From positions 108,918-172,917 of the forward strand of contig CAZRDX010000017.1 in assembly GCA_964599235.1 (NCBI GenBank): DNA of 64,000 nt, given 5' to 3'. Both the position numbers and the translations under genes were made by a program. Every line of letters begins with the position of its first letter. Position 1 is the stretch's first letter. Under the pieces are notes generated by a model. That model saw only the letters and a list, made by a program, of their open reading frames with translations. It was not told where the DNA came from and searched no databases. Shown piece by piece: positions 35,003-45,189 of this stretch. This stretch comes from DRPN01 sp964599235. Lineage in GTDB: Bacteria; Bacteroidota; Bacteroidia; Bacteroidales; VadinHA17.

Positions 35003-36814
35003 TCAGAGTTTTTCTTCCAGTTCGCTGATGACCTCCACGGCCTCCTTATAGAGTTTATCCATGGCACCGGACTCTCCTTCGGGGGCATAGCGGGCGAACT
35101 CACACTGATCGATGACCCGCAGGAGCCGTTCGATAAGATCTTTGGAGATGCCTTGGCTTTCCAGTGCTGCCGCTGCGCTTTCCCTGGTCAGGTCGGATAG
35201 CGGGAGAAGCATCTTGTCACTGAGATAACCCCACATTGCCCTGAGCACCTCTTCATAAAAACCAGCTTTGTCGTTGGTCTTCAGATAGCTTCCCGCCTTT
35301 TTCAGACGCTTTCTTGCCACCTTGTTGGCCTTGCGGTTACGCACACGCCGCTGGTCACCCAGCATCCTGCGACGATGACGGGAAATGAGCACCACCAGAA
35401 CGAAAAGGAAGAAAATGACAAGAAAGAAAAGGCGGAAGAACAGCGTACCGAACAAGGTGTATCCTTCTTTTTTGAGGCGCATCGGCCGGGTATAGATGTA
35501 ACGGATATCCTTTCCGAGATACTTCACCTGTTCCTTGTCACCCGAGACGACCACCTGCGTGCCGCTTTCTTCTTCTCCTTTCCGGACCTGCAAGGTAAAA
35601 GCAGGCGTCCGCAGGGTCTTGTAGCTCTTCTGAACAGGATCGAAATAGGAGAAGGTCACCGGCGGAATACGGTATTTTCCGGCATGTCTGGGGATCATCA
35701 GGTATTCGAACTGTTTGTAGCCCGTTGCCCCGTGCACCGTGTTCTTGATGTGTGTGACCACTTTGGGATCGTAGGTCTCAAAGTCGGGCGGGAAATCGAT
35801 CGAAGGTGCTTCCACCAGTTTCAGGTTGCCGTTCCCCGATATACGCACCTTGAGGGTTACGGCATCGTTGACCCGGAGGGTGGTCTTGTCCACGGAGGCA
35901 TCCAGCCCGAACGTACCCACGGCACCCCGGAACCCTTCCGGCGCACCGGAAGGAAGAGGTTTAACCCTGATCTTCAACCTGTTGCTAAAGATGGGTTGAC
36001 GTACCGTCTGATACGTATCAAAAAAATCGTCGAAGAAACCGCCAGGGGAGGCATGCACTCTTTTTCTCACCAGGCAGACGATCTTGACCGGATCGACCTT
36101 CAGTTCGCCCGTTGTCTGCGGAAAGAGAAGGTAACGCTGGATCACGCCCGTGTTGTATGCCACCCCGTCAATGTATTCTCTTTGCAGGGAGGTAAGATTG
36201 GGTGTGGGGATCTCCTGTTTGAGAAAGCCGTTGAACTCGGGCATATCCACCTCCTCAAAGCCGGTCAGGCTCACCCGGGAAAAGATCTTCACCGTCACCA
36301 CCACCGGTTCGCCGAGATAGACTTCGTTCTTGTCCACGATCATCCGCACGTAGAGATTGCTGCTGGCAGATCCTGCCGTACTCTTGCCGGTGCTGCCTGT
36401 AGCCTGCTGCGTATTGTTGCCCTGGACCACCGTGATCTTCACCGGCCCCGATTCATACACTTTGCCTTTCAGCTGCAGTCGTGCCGGCGGAATTGTGAAA
36501 TCACCCGTCTTTGTGGGCTGAAGCAGGTAGGTATAAGTATAGCTCACATGGCGTGAGATACGGCCGTTGATGATCTGGGTACTTTCACTGTAAGAAGTGC
36601 TCGGCCCCATGAGGACCTCAAAATCCTTCAACTCGGGAGGAATGAACTTGCCCCCTCTGGTGTTGATCTCATAAACGAGACGAAACTGCTGGTTCAGCGA
36701 AACCACCTTGGGTGCCGAGGCCTTGATCGTCACCTCCTGAGCCGTCAATGCCCCGGCAGGAAAAAAGAATCCCAGAAAAAACCAAAGTAAGTATGTTTTC
36801 TTACAATCTCCCAT
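35003..36814 (-). CDS. batD: BatD: oxygen-tolerance protein
   Basis: A 603-residue membrane-anchored periplasmic protein. After a signal peptide (LLWFFLGFFFPAGALTAQ) come repeated beta-sandwich domains (VTIKASAPKVVSLNQQFRLVYEI; ASVDKTTLRVNDAVTLKVRISGNGNLKL), a single membrane helix at about residues 455-480 (FFRLFFLVIFFLFVLVVLI) and a cytoplasmic helical C-terminus. This matches the BatD (DUF-type oxygen tolerance) family. It starts 4 bp after the batC stop. The family is linked to aerotolerance in Bacteroides fragilis, but the molecular mechanism is not established. Confidence 0.92.
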   Translation of the reverse strand: MGDCKKTYLLWFFLGFFFPAGALTAQEVTIKASAPKVVSLNQQFRLVYEINTRGGKFIPPELKDFEVLMGPSTSYSESTQIINGRISRHVSYTYTYLLQPTKTGDFTIPPARLQLKGKVYESGPVKITVVQGNNTQQATGSTGKSTAGSASSNLYVRMIVDKNEVYLGEPVVVTVKIFSRVSLTGFEEVDMPEFNGFLKQEIPTPNLTSLQREYIDGVAYNTGVIQRYLLFPQTTGELKVDPVKIVCLVRKRVHASPGGFFDDFFDTYQTVRQPIFSNRLKIRVKPLPSGAPEGFRGAVGTFGLDASVDKTTLRVNDAVTLKVRISGNGNLKLVEAPSIDFPPDFETYDPKVVTHIKNTVHGATGYKQFEYLMIPRHAGKYRIPPVTFSYFDPVQKSYKTLRTPAFTLQVRKGEEESGTQVVVSGDKEQVKYLGKDIRYIYTRPMRLKKEGYTLFGTLFFRLFFLVIFFLFVLVVLISRHRRRMLGDQRRVRNRKANKVARKRLKKAGSYLKTNDKAGFYEEVLRAMWGYLSDKMLLPLSDLTRESAAAALESQGISKDLIERLLRVIDQCEFARYAPEGESGAMDKLYKEAVEVISELEEKL

Positions 36815-36818
36815 TACC

Positions 36819-37552
<734 letters not shown>

Positions 37553-37556
<4 letters not shown>

Positions 37557-38599
37557 TCCTCCTCCTTTTCCTGGTCTCCGAACAATCGTACGGAAGAGAG
37601 CAGGCGGCTCTTCCTCTCGGAGATCAGCCATTCGATCAACAGAAAAAAGAGTGCCAGACCGATGGCATACTGGAACAGGTCATTGTATTCCGAATAATTT
37701 TTCTCCTTCATTTCGGTCTGGTCCATTCCTTTGATGCGGTTGTAGATCTTGTTAAGTCCCATGGAAGCATTGGTAGCCCGCACATAAATACCTCCCCCTG
37801 CGGCAGCGATCTCCTGAAGCAATTTCTCGTCAAGACGTGTGATGACGGTATGGCCGTTCCTGTCCTTGAGGAATGTTCGCTGACCATGGACGGTGATGGG
37901 GATAGGTGCTCCGGAGGGTTTACCTATGCCGATGGTATGGATGGTGATGCCCTGTTCATGGGCTTTGCGGGCTTCTGCCACGGGGTCGGCCTCATGGTTC
38001 TCACCGTCGGTGATGATGATGAGAGCCTTGCTCTTTCCTGCAGCGGGCGTAAAAGATCTCTCTGCCAGGCGGATGGCCGAGGCGATGGCCGTTCCCTGTT
38101 TGGGGACGGTGGAAGGGCCGATGGTGGGCAGGAACATCTTCACCGCCTGGTAATCGGAGGTGACGGGGATCTGCACATAGGCATCACCGGCAAAGACAAT
38201 GAGCCCCACCCGGTCGTTCTCCATGCGGTCGACCATTTTGGAGATGGCTTTTTTGGCTCTTTCCAGGCGACTGGGCTGGATATCTTCGGCCAGCATGGAG
38301 TTGGAGACGTCGAGGGCGACGATCACCTCGACCCCTTTCTTTTTGACGGTCTCCAGCTTGGCTCCCAGCTGCGGCCGTGCCAGCCCCAGCACCAGGAAGG
38401 TCCAGGCCAGACTGAAAAAGATGAGTTTGACGGCCGGGCGTGAGCGGGAGACCCCTTCCATCATCCTCCCGACCAGTCCCGGCTCACCCAGCTGCTGCAC
38501 CATCCGGCGCCTCCAGGCACGCATGGCCCAAAAGATCAGCCAGAAAACGGGCAGCAACAAAAGCCCGTACAAAAACTCTATGTTGGCGAATCTGAACAT
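37553..38599 (-). CDS. batB: BatB: von Willebrand factor A membrane protein
   Basis: A 348-residue protein with two N-terminal membrane segments, a periplasm- or cytoplasm-facing VWA domain (residues ~85-280) and a C-terminal membrane segment. The MIDAS metal site is intact: ALDVSNSM, then the conserved Thr in GTAIASAIR and Asp in IIITDGENHEA. Bat proteins of this type are thought to assemble with a MoxR ATPase. It overlaps batC by 4 bp and follows batA by 28 bp. Confidence 0.92.
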
Positions 38600-38627
38600 T
38601 TCCTTTCTTTCTTACATGTTGCGCACA

Positions 38628-39620
38628 CTAAGGCAGTTTCCGCAAGACGGTCTGCCCCAGCAGCCATTCCAGCAACAGCAGGAAGGCAGCAGCCAAAGCG
38701 AACCGCAGATACTCCTCTTCCCGCTTGCTGAACTGTTTCACGTCGATCTTCGATTTCTCCAGTTTGTCGATCTCCTGATAGATCTCCTCGAGTTTGCGGT
38801 TGTCGGTAGCCCGGAAATATTTTCCTCCCGTCATCTCGGCGATCTTCCTGAGCACATCCTCATCGATCTGCACCCGCATCTGCTGGTATCTTATGCCGTA
38901 GGGTGTCTGGACGGGATAGGGGGCTGTTCCGCGTGTTCCCACACCGATGGTATAGACCCTTATCCCGAAGGTTTTGGCGATCTCGGCGGCCGTGAGGGGG
39001 GCGATCTCCCCGGCGTTGTTCATCCCGTCGGTCAGAAGGATCACCACCTTACTTTTGGCCTTGCTGTCTTTGAGGCGGTTGATGGCCGTGGCGAGACCGT
39101 CGCCGATGGCCGTACCGTCGTCGATCATCCCGCTTTTCACTTCTTTGAAGAGGTTGATCAGCACCGCATGGTCGGTGGTCAGAGGGCACTGGGTGAAGCT
39201 CTCGCCACTGAAGACCACCAGCCCGATCCGGTCGTCGGGTCTTCCGGAGATGAACTTGATAGCCACTTCTTTGGCCGCCTCCAGACGGTTGGGCTGGAAA
39301 TCCTGTGCCAGCATGCTGCTGGAAATATCCAGGTCGATGATGATGTCGATCCCTTCGGTAGATACTTTCTGCCAGCGGTTGACCGACTGCGGGCGGGCCA
39401 TCACGATGAAGAGCAGGGCAACGGCCAGCAGCCTCAGAACAAAGAGAAGATGACGCAGATAAGCCCTCAGGGGTGTTCCCATGGTATGGAAAGGCTGCAG
39501 GCCGGAGACACGCAGCGTGGTCTGCCGTCGCCGCTCGCGCCACACATACAGCGCCGTCATCGGCAGCAACAACAACAGGCCATACAGCCACTCCCGGTTG
39601 GCAAAATAGAGATCACTCAT
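38628..39620 (-). CDS. batA: BatA: von Willebrand factor A membrane protein
   Basis: A 330-residue paralogue of BatB with the same layout: N-terminal membrane segments (WLYGLLLLLPMTALYVW; FVLRLLAVALLFIVMARPQ), a VWA domain with MIDAS DLDISSSM, DGTAIGDGLATA and LLTDGMNNAG, and a terminal membrane helix (FALAAAFLLLLEWLLG). It overlaps the upstream gene by 8 bp. BatA and BatB are likely to form a metal-dependent hetero-oligomer in the inner membrane. Confidence 0.93.
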   Translation of the reverse strand: MSDLYFANREWLYGLLLLLPMTALYVWRERRRQTTLRVSGLQPFHTMGTPLRAYLRHLLFVLRLLAVALLFIVMARPQSVNRWQKVSTEGIDIIIDLDISSSMLAQDFQPNRLEAAKEVAIKFISGRPDDRIGLVVFSGESFTQCPLTTDHAVLINLFKEVKSGMIDDGTAIGDGLATAINRLKDSKAKSKVVILLTDGMNNAGEIAPLTAAEIAKTFGIRVYTIGVGTRGTAPYPVQTPYGIRYQQMRVQIDEDVLRKIAEMTGGKYFRATDNRKLEEIYQEIDKLEKSKIDVKQFSKREEEYLRFALAAAFLLLLEWLLGQTVLRKLP

Positions 39621-40716
39621 CTCCTTCTTCCTCCTTCTTTTCCGGCATGGTCATCCCCTCACCTTTTCCCTTCTTCGGAGCAATGGCCTTGACCCCCTCC
39701 TGTCCGGCGGGGACCCGCTCTGCAGCTATTTCTTGCCCGTTCTTTTCTTCCTCTTTCCAAGAGGGGATGGTCTCCCGGACGAAACGATAGGTATCCTGCA
39801 GCACCTTGTTGTTCACATCCGGTTCGGGACGGTATTTTGCGAACTTCACCAGGTCGCCCGTGGAAAGGATGCTCTCCAGAAGAGATACCAGTTCCTTTTC
39901 ACGGAAACCGGCTTTCCGCAGGGCTTCGATCGTCTCGGCCGTGGTCTGCTCCAGCGCTTTCACATCATATCTGTATTCAAGATAGGTACGAAGAATATCG
40001 GTCAGACGCGTGTAATATTCTTTCACTTTTCCCTGTTGCCAAAGTTTCTCTTCTTCCAGTTTCTTCAGTTCCCGCAGGGCGATCACGTGAGGGGGTTCGG
40101 CAGGTCGTGTTTTCTTTCCGGGGGTGGGTTTTTCTTTCCGGCGCCGCCACCAGCGGATCAGGAAGAAGAGGGCTGCCAGCAGCAGCAGGGCGATACCTCC
40201 CCACATCAGCACCTCCTGCCAGGTGAGGGGGACCTTGAGGGGTTCCTTGATCTCTTTCGGTCCGCTCTGCACATCCACCTCCGGCAGCCGGACGATCAGT
40301 ACAAGGGGTCTGGTCTGCAGCCGTGCGGTAAGGGAGTCCTGCTGCCAGCTCACCTCGAAAGGTCCCACCTGCACCCCTCCGGTGGTATCGAAAGAGGTGA
40401 TTTTCCATCTTCGCGTGATCTCCAGCCTGCCGTCCTTGCGGGTCACGGTGTCGGTCACGGGCGGGGTCACCACCTCGAGGCCGGAGGGTATGGTATCGCG
40501 GTAGTCGGGTATCGTCACTTTCAGCCCTGGCGGCTGCACCACTCTCAGGGTCAGCTCCAGCTGATCCCCGATCCAGACGGTATCGCGGCTCAGGGAGGCT
40601 TCCACCTGCACCTGGGCAGTGAGGGAGCTTCCCTGCAGCAGCAGTATCCCTGTCAGGAACAACAGTGCAGCTATATATCTTTTCCTTATGGTTCTTTTTC
40701 CTTCGCTCATGCTCAT
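39613..40716 (-). CDS. BatD-like/DUF4381-like membrane protein of the Bat locus
   Basis: A 367-residue protein: signal peptide (YIAALLFLTGILLLQGSSLTA), a periplasmic beta-sandwich resembling the BatD repeats (VEASLSRDTVWIGDQLELTLRVVQPPG), one membrane helix around residue 185-205 (VLMWGGIALLLLAALFFLI) and a cytoplasmic helical domain with KEYYTRLTDILRTYLEYRYDV, as in proteins found between DUF58 and batA in many bacteria. The start at 40716 overlaps the upstream stop as ATGA; an upstream in-frame start would lie inside the DUF58 gene. The C-terminal ~40 residues are charged. Confidence 0.82.
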   Translation of the reverse strand: MSMSEGKRTIRKRYIAALLFLTGILLLQGSSLTAQVQVEASLSRDTVWIGDQLELTLRVVQPPGLKVTIPDYRDTIPSGLEVVTPPVTDTVTRKDGRLEITRRWKITSFDTTGGVQVGPFEVSWQQDSLTARLQTRPLVLIVRLPEVDVQSGPKEIKEPLKVPLTWQEVLMWGGIALLLLAALFFLIRWWRRRKEKPTPGKKTRPAEPPHVIALRELKKLEEEKLWQQGKVKEYYTRLTDILRTYLEYRYDVKALEQTTAETIEALRKAGFREKELVSLLESILSTGDLVKFAKYRPEPDVNNKVLQDTYRFVRETIPSWKEEEKNGQEIAAERVPAGQEGVKAIAPKKGKGEGMTMPEKKEEEGDE

Positions 40717-41582
40717 CTTCTCTTGAACAACTGTACCAGGGGTCTGATGTAGTCTACACCCGTCATCAGATCGACGTGGTCGACCCCGCTTTGCCGGAAG
40801 ATCCCGAGCAGTTCTTTTTCTCTTTCTTCCTGCCATTTCCGGTAATTTTCCCTGACGCTTGCCAGGGAGGTATCGATCCAGCGTTCCTCTCCTGTTTCCG
40901 CATCGCGCACCCTCATCAGGCCCACTGCTGGCAGTTCTTTCTCCCGGGGGTCGACGATCCGTAGGGCCACCACATCATGTTTGTTCGAGGCGATACGCAG
41001 GCTGTCGCCTGGGGAAGGCCCCAGGAAGTCACTCACCAGGAAGGCTATCGAGCGTTTTTTGATGGCATTGGTCAGGTACCGCAAAGGCTCCCGCAGGTCG
41101 GTAAGACGGCTTTCGGGCTGCAGCTCGATGAGCTCCCGGATGATGTGCAGGATGTGTTTCCGGTTCTTTTTGGGCGGGATGAATTTTTCCACCCTGTCGC
41201 TGAAGAAGATCACCCCCACTTTGTCGTTGTTCTGTATTGCCGAGAAGGCCAGGACTGCCGCCACTTCGGTGATGAGATCCCTTTTGGTGCCGCCCCGCGT
41301 GCCGAAATCCTGCGACCCGCTCACATCCACCAGCAACATCACCGTCAGCTCACGTTCTTCCTCGAAGACCTTGACATATGGATGGTTGAAACGGGCCGTC
41401 ACGTTCCAGTCGATGCTCCTTATGTCATCGCCGTACTGGTACTCCCGCACCTCGCTGAAGGCGATACCCCGTCCCTTGAACGCACTGTGGTACTCCCCGG
41501 CAAAGATATGTTTCGAGAGGCTCCGGGTCTTGATCTCGATCTTGCGGACCTTTTTCAGCAGTTCGGCAGCTTCCATCGTCAT
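40713..41582 (-). CDS. DUF58 domain protein of the MoxR-Bat locus
   Basis: A 289-residue soluble protein. The DUF58 signature is clear: EYQYGDDIRSIDWNVTARFNHPYVK around residues 47-71, followed by a VWA-like fold with MLLVDVSGSQDFG (a MIDAS-type DxSxS). In MoxR operons this family follows the ATPase and is thought to be its VWA client or adaptor. It overlaps both neighbours by 4 bp, so moxR-associated genes are tightly coupled. Confidence 0.93.
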   Translation of the reverse strand: MTMEAAELLKKVRKIEIKTRSLSKHIFAGEYHSAFKGRGIAFSEVREYQYGDDIRSIDWNVTARFNHPYVKVFEEERELTVMLLVDVSGSQDFGTRGGTKRDLITEVAAVLAFSAIQNNDKVGVIFFSDRVEKFIPPKKNRKHILHIIRELIELQPESRLTDLREPLRYLTNAIKKRSIAFLVSDFLGPSPGDSLRIASNKHDVVALRIVDPREKELPAVGLMRVRDAETGEERWIDTSLASVRENYRKWQEEREKELLGIFRQSGVDHVDLMTGVDYIRPLVQLFKRR

Positions 41583-42031
41583 TTCTCCTCTTTTTTCCTG
41601 TCGGGCATACGGGTTGTGAGCTCTTCACGCAAGGGACGGGTGGTCACCGAGAAGAACCAGGATTGCCGTTTCAGCTCTTTCTCGTATTTTCCTTCCGCGG
41701 TTTCCTTCACCCACAACGTATCGGCCACTCTCCGGCAGGTGCTGTCCAGCCGTTCCTGCACCCGCTTCAGCATGGAATTCTCATAGATCTCCTTGTAGAA
41801 GGTGCACACATCCTCGTCCGACAGGAAAAAAAGGATGGTCCGTGTCTCCAGGTCATCCACATATTTCAGGTAGCGGTATACTTTGTTGACCGTGGTTTCA
41901 TCGAGATGGAAGTCTTTCCTTTGCCGCATCATCTCCCTCACCTCGTCGGCCGTGAGGCCGATGTATTCCTGTGCCGGCCCTTCGGCAGGGACGACCAGGA
42001 ACAGGAAAACGATGATGAAAGCACGTACCAT
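41579..42031 (-). CDS. Secreted helical protein between moxR and the DUF58 gene
   Basis: A 150-residue protein with a signal peptide (MVRAFIIVFLFLVVPAEGPAQ) and an almost wholly helical, charged body with one Cys pair position (DVCTFYKEIYENS; DSTCRRVAD). No family recognised. Its location directly before DUF58 with a 4-bp overlap marks it as a periplasmic component of the Bat system in this lineage. Confidence 0.72.
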   Translation of the reverse strand: MVRAFIIVFLFLVVPAEGPAQEYIGLTADEVREMMRQRKDFHLDETTVNKVYRYLKYVDDLETRTILFFLSDEDVCTFYKEIYENSMLKRVQERLDSTCRRVADTLWVKETAEGKYEKELKRQSWFFSVTTRPLREELTTRMPDRKKEEK

Positions 42032-42074
42032 AGAAAATGTCCTTTTTACCTGTCGGAGAGCAAAGATCAGGCCA

Positions 42075-43079
42075 CTACGGCACCTCTACGGTGTCGAGGA
42101 TGGTGGTGATGATCTCTTCGGCCGTGACATTCTCGGCTTCGGCCTCGTAAGTGAGGCCGATGCGGTGGCGCATCACATCCAGGCAGATGGCTCGCACATC
42201 CTCGGGGATCACATAACCGCGCCGTTTGATGAAAGCATAGGCCTTGGCAGCAGCGGCCAGATTGATGCTGGCACGCGGCGACCCGCCGTAGCTGATCATC
42301 GGCCGGAACTTCTCCAGACCGTATTTCTCCGGATAACGGGTGGCAAAAACAATATCGAGGATGTATTTCTCGATCTTCTCATCCATATAGACTTCCTTGA
42401 CCACGTCGCGGGCGCGCAGGATCTCCTCGGGTTTCACCACGGGCGATGCCTTGGGGAAAGTCTTCTGCAGGTTCTCACGGATGATGAGCCGTTCCTCCTC
42501 CATTTCGGGATAGCCGATGAGCACCTTGAGCATGAAGCGGTCGACCTGGGCTTCGGGCAAGGGGTAGGTTCCTTCCTGTTCGATCGGGTTCTGGGTGGCC
42601 AGGACCAGGAAAGGCTCCTCGAGAGGGAAGGTCTCGTGGCCGATGGTCACCTGCCGCTCCTGCATGGCTTCCAGCAAAGCGCTCTGTACCTTGGCCGGCG
42701 AGCGGTTGATCTCATCGGCCAGGACGAAGTTGGTGAAGATGGGGCCTTTCTTGACATGGAACTCTTCGTTCTTGGGGCTGTAGACCATGGTCCCGATAAG
42801 GTCGGCAGGCAGCAGGTCGGGTGTGAACTGGATCCGGTTGAAACCAGCGTCGATGCTGTCGGCCAGCGTGCGTATGGCCAGGGTCTTGGCCAGGCCGGGA
42901 AGACCTTCCAGCAGGATGTGTCCCCCCGAAAGAAGGCCGATCAGCAGACTCTCTACCAGATGACGCTGCCCGACGATCACCTTCTGCATCTCCAGATTGA
43001 TCAGATCGATAAATGCACTTTCCATGCGGATCCGTTCGTTCAGCTCCCGGATATCCACCTGTCCGTTCTGTCCGTTCAT
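42075..43079 (-). CDS. MoxR-family AAA+ ATPase
   Basis: A 334-residue AAA+ chaperone-like ATPase heading the Bat locus. Walker A EGLPGLAKT lies near residue 57, Walker B VLADEINRSPAKVQSALLEAMQERQV near 120, and sensor 1 in FLVLATQNP near 160; a lid domain follows. MoxR proteins act with VWA-domain partners to mature or gate complexes. The gene lies 43 bp upstream of the secreted helical gene and all downstream genes to batE are on the same strand. Confidence 0.95.
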   Translation of the reverse strand: MNGQNGQVDIRELNERIRMESAFIDLINLEMQKVIVGQRHLVESLLIGLLSGGHILLEGLPGLAKTLAIRTLADSIDAGFNRIQFTPDLLPADLIGTMVYSPKNEEFHVKKGPIFTNFVLADEINRSPAKVQSALLEAMQERQVTIGHETFPLEEPFLVLATQNPIEQEGTYPLPEAQVDRFMLKVLIGYPEMEEERLIIRENLQKTFPKASPVVKPEEILRARDVVKEVYMDEKIEKYILDIVFATRYPEKYGLEKFRPMISYGGSPRASINLAAAAKAYAFIKRRGYVIPEDVRAICLDVMRHRIGLTYEAEAENVTAEEIITTILDTVEVP

Positions 43080-43202
43080 ATCATCAAAAACTTTAGAAAT
43101 TTCACACTTGATCAGCTTGCAGATGCAAAATTGGCGATTATTTCGTTAAAAAGCTGTTAAAAAATGTTAAACCCCCTGATACAAAAGGGAAAATATTTTG
43201 GC

Positions 43203-43210
43203 TATATTTG
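43203..43210 (+). promoter_or_regulatory. Bacteroidetes -7 element (truA), only 4 bp before the ATG
   Basis: TATATTTG matches TAnnTTTG. With a normal spacing to the transcription start, the mRNA would begin at or within a few bases of the ATG at 43215, suggesting a leaderless message. Confidence 0.5.
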
Positions 43211-43214
43211 CTAT

Positions 43215-43982
43215 ATGAATCCGGATGATCTCAAGCACAGGTATTTCCTGCAGCTGGCCTACAAAGGGACGCAGTTTTTCGGATGGCAGGTACAGCCTGA
43301 CAAGCCGACGATCCAGGGCGAAGTGAACAAGGCGCTGAGCACCCTTTTGAAAGAAGATGTCGAAGTGACCGGAGCCGGTCGCACCGACACGGGGGTACAT
43401 GCGCGTTATTACATCGCCCACTTTGACAGCGAGGTCAAGGGGCTGGAAAAGGATGAGAAGTTCCTGTACGGCTTGAACAGTCTGCTTCCTGAGGACATTG
43501 CCGCCTATCGTCTCATCCCGGTGCCTCATACGGCGCATGCCCGTTTTGATGCCCTTTCCCGCACTTACAAGTACTACATCACCACGCGCAAGGATCCTTT
43601 TCTCCGTGATACGGCCTACCTTTACCATGTAGCTCTTGACATTCCCCTGATGAACAGGGCATGCCGTATTCTGATGCAGTACCGTGATTTCACGAGCTTC
43701 AGCAAGGTGCATACCGATGTCAAGACCTTTCACTGCAACATCCTGGAGGCCCAATGGGCCCAGGAGGATCATCTTTATGTGTTCACCATCCGGGCCGACC
43801 GTTTCTTGCGGAACATGGTCAGGGCCATCGTGGGCACGATGATGGAGGTGGGTGAAAAGAAGATCGATCTGGAAGCCTTCCGTCAGATCATCGAGACCAA
43901 GGACCGCAGTGCCGCAGGCAAATCGGTGCCTGCTCACGGGCTGTTCCTGACCGAGATCAAATATCCTGCCCACATCCTGTGA
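43215..43982 (+). CDS. truA: tRNA pseudouridine(38-40) synthase
   Basis: A 255-residue enzyme that converts uridines 38-40 of tRNA anticodon stems to pseudouridine. The catalytic Asp is in GRTDTGVHAR, with YKGTQFFGWQ near the N-terminus and RADRFLRNMVRAIVGTM near the C-terminus. The ATG at 43215 is chosen because the frame upstream lies within the promoter. Length is normal. The following CapA-like gene starts 22 bp downstream. Confidence 0.95.
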   Translation: MNPDDLKHRYFLQLAYKGTQFFGWQVQPDKPTIQGEVNKALSTLLKEDVEVTGAGRTDTGVHARYYIAHFDSEVKGLEKDEKFLYGLNSLLPEDIAAYRLIPVPHTAHARFDALSRTYKYYITTRKDPFLRDTAYLYHVALDIPLMNRACRILMQYRDFTSFSKVHTDVKTFHCNILEAQWAQEDHLYVFTIRADRFLRNMVRAIVGTMMEVGEKKIDLEAFRQIIETKDRSAAGKSVPAHGLFLTEIKYPAHIL

Positions 43983-44004
43983 AAGCACATTTTGCGGAAC
44001 AGGC

Positions 44005-45117
44005 ATGCACATCTCCCGCCCCATGAGGAAAAGCATCATCGCATTCATTCTTTTCACCCTTCTCCTGCCGGGATCATCCGCCCAGGACACGCTCACGATG
44101 CTTTTTCTGGGGGATATCATGTGTCACGATGCCCAGCTGGCGGCGGCTTACGACAGCATCAACGGCTCTTACGATTTCAGTGAGGTCTTTCAGGAGGTGG
44201 TTCCTCTTTTCCGTACGGCCGACGTGGTGGTGGGCAACCTGGAGACCACGCTGGCGGGGCCTCCCTATCGCGGTTATCCCCGCTTTTCCTCGCCCGACGA
44301 GCTGGCCGGCGCCTGCCGCCGCAGCGGCATCACCCATCTGATGACGGCCAACAACCACTGTTGCGACCGCGGCAAAGAAGGGATCGTGAGGACCCTTGCC
44401 GTGCTCGACCTGCTCGACCTGGGCCATACGGGCACCTTCGCTTCTCCGGAAGCCCGGGAAGAAAAGAACCTGCTCATCCTTCACGACAAAGGTTTCCGTG
44501 TGGGCATCCTTAACTACACCTACGGCACCAACGGGCTTCCCGTGCCGCCCCCGGCCAGGGTCAACCTGATCGACACGGCACAAATGGTCCGCGACATACG
44601 GGAAGCTTCCCGGCAGCATCCGGACAAGCTGATCCTTTTCCTGCACTGGGGTCGGCAATACCAGCAGCACCCTGATGCCGGCCAGGAACGACTGGCACGA
44701 TACCTTCTGGATCAGGGAGCAGACATCATTATCGGCAGCCACCCTCATGTCCTCCAAAGAATGGAGTACCGGCCCGGCGAGGACGGAAAAAAGGAGGAAC
44801 TGGTTGTCTATTCGCTGGGCAACTTCATCTCTAATCAGCGTACCCGGGGCCGCGACGGCGGAGCGGTGGTGAGGATCGTCCTGGTCAAGGAGGCCGGAGG
44901 AACGCACATCGTCCGGACAGGATACCACCTCACGTGGGTAAGAAAATACCGGGAAGAGGGGCACTGGCACTTCCGCATCCTGAACTGCAGGGAGTATGAA
45001 GAAAAAGGATATGCAGGTCTCGACCGTTTCTCGGCTGACAAGATGCACACCTTCATCGAGGATGCCCGTCATCTGCTGGAGAAGGAAAACCTCAACATGC
45101 CGGAACTTCTTCCGTGA
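44005..45117 (+). CDS. CapA-family metallophosphatase-like protein (poly-gamma-glutamate synthesis type)
   Basis: A 370-residue exported protein (signal IIAFILFTLLLPGSSAQ; ATG 44023 is an alternative start). Metallophosphoesterase-type motifs MLFLGDIMCHDAQ, GNLETTLAG, TANNHCCDRGKEG, LFLHWGRQYQQ and IIGSHPHVLQ are in the order of the CapA/PgsA family, members of which take part in capsule synthesis or act as secreted phosphatases. No other capsule genes are nearby, so the phosphatase-like role is as likely as the capsule one. Confidence 0.88.
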   Translation: MHISRPMRKSIIAFILFTLLLPGSSAQDTLTMLFLGDIMCHDAQLAAAYDSINGSYDFSEVFQEVVPLFRTADVVVGNLETTLAGPPYRGYPRFSSPDELAGACRRSGITHLMTANNHCCDRGKEGIVRTLAVLDLLDLGHTGTFASPEAREEKNLLILHDKGFRVGILNYTYGTNGLPVPPPARVNLIDTAQMVRDIREASRQHPDKLILFLHWGRQYQQHPDAGQERLARYLLDQGADIIIGSHPHVLQRMEYRPGEDGKKEELVVYSLGNFISNQRTRGRDGGAVVRIVLVKEAGGTHIVRTGYHLTWVRKYREEGHWHFRILNCREYEEKGYAGLDRFSADKMHTFIEDARHLLEKENLNMPELLP

Positions 45118-45189
45118 CGAAGTTTTCTTTCGGCAGGGAAACCTCGCTCCCCCGGAATTCATTAACTTCACACCGTCAATATAAAGCTG

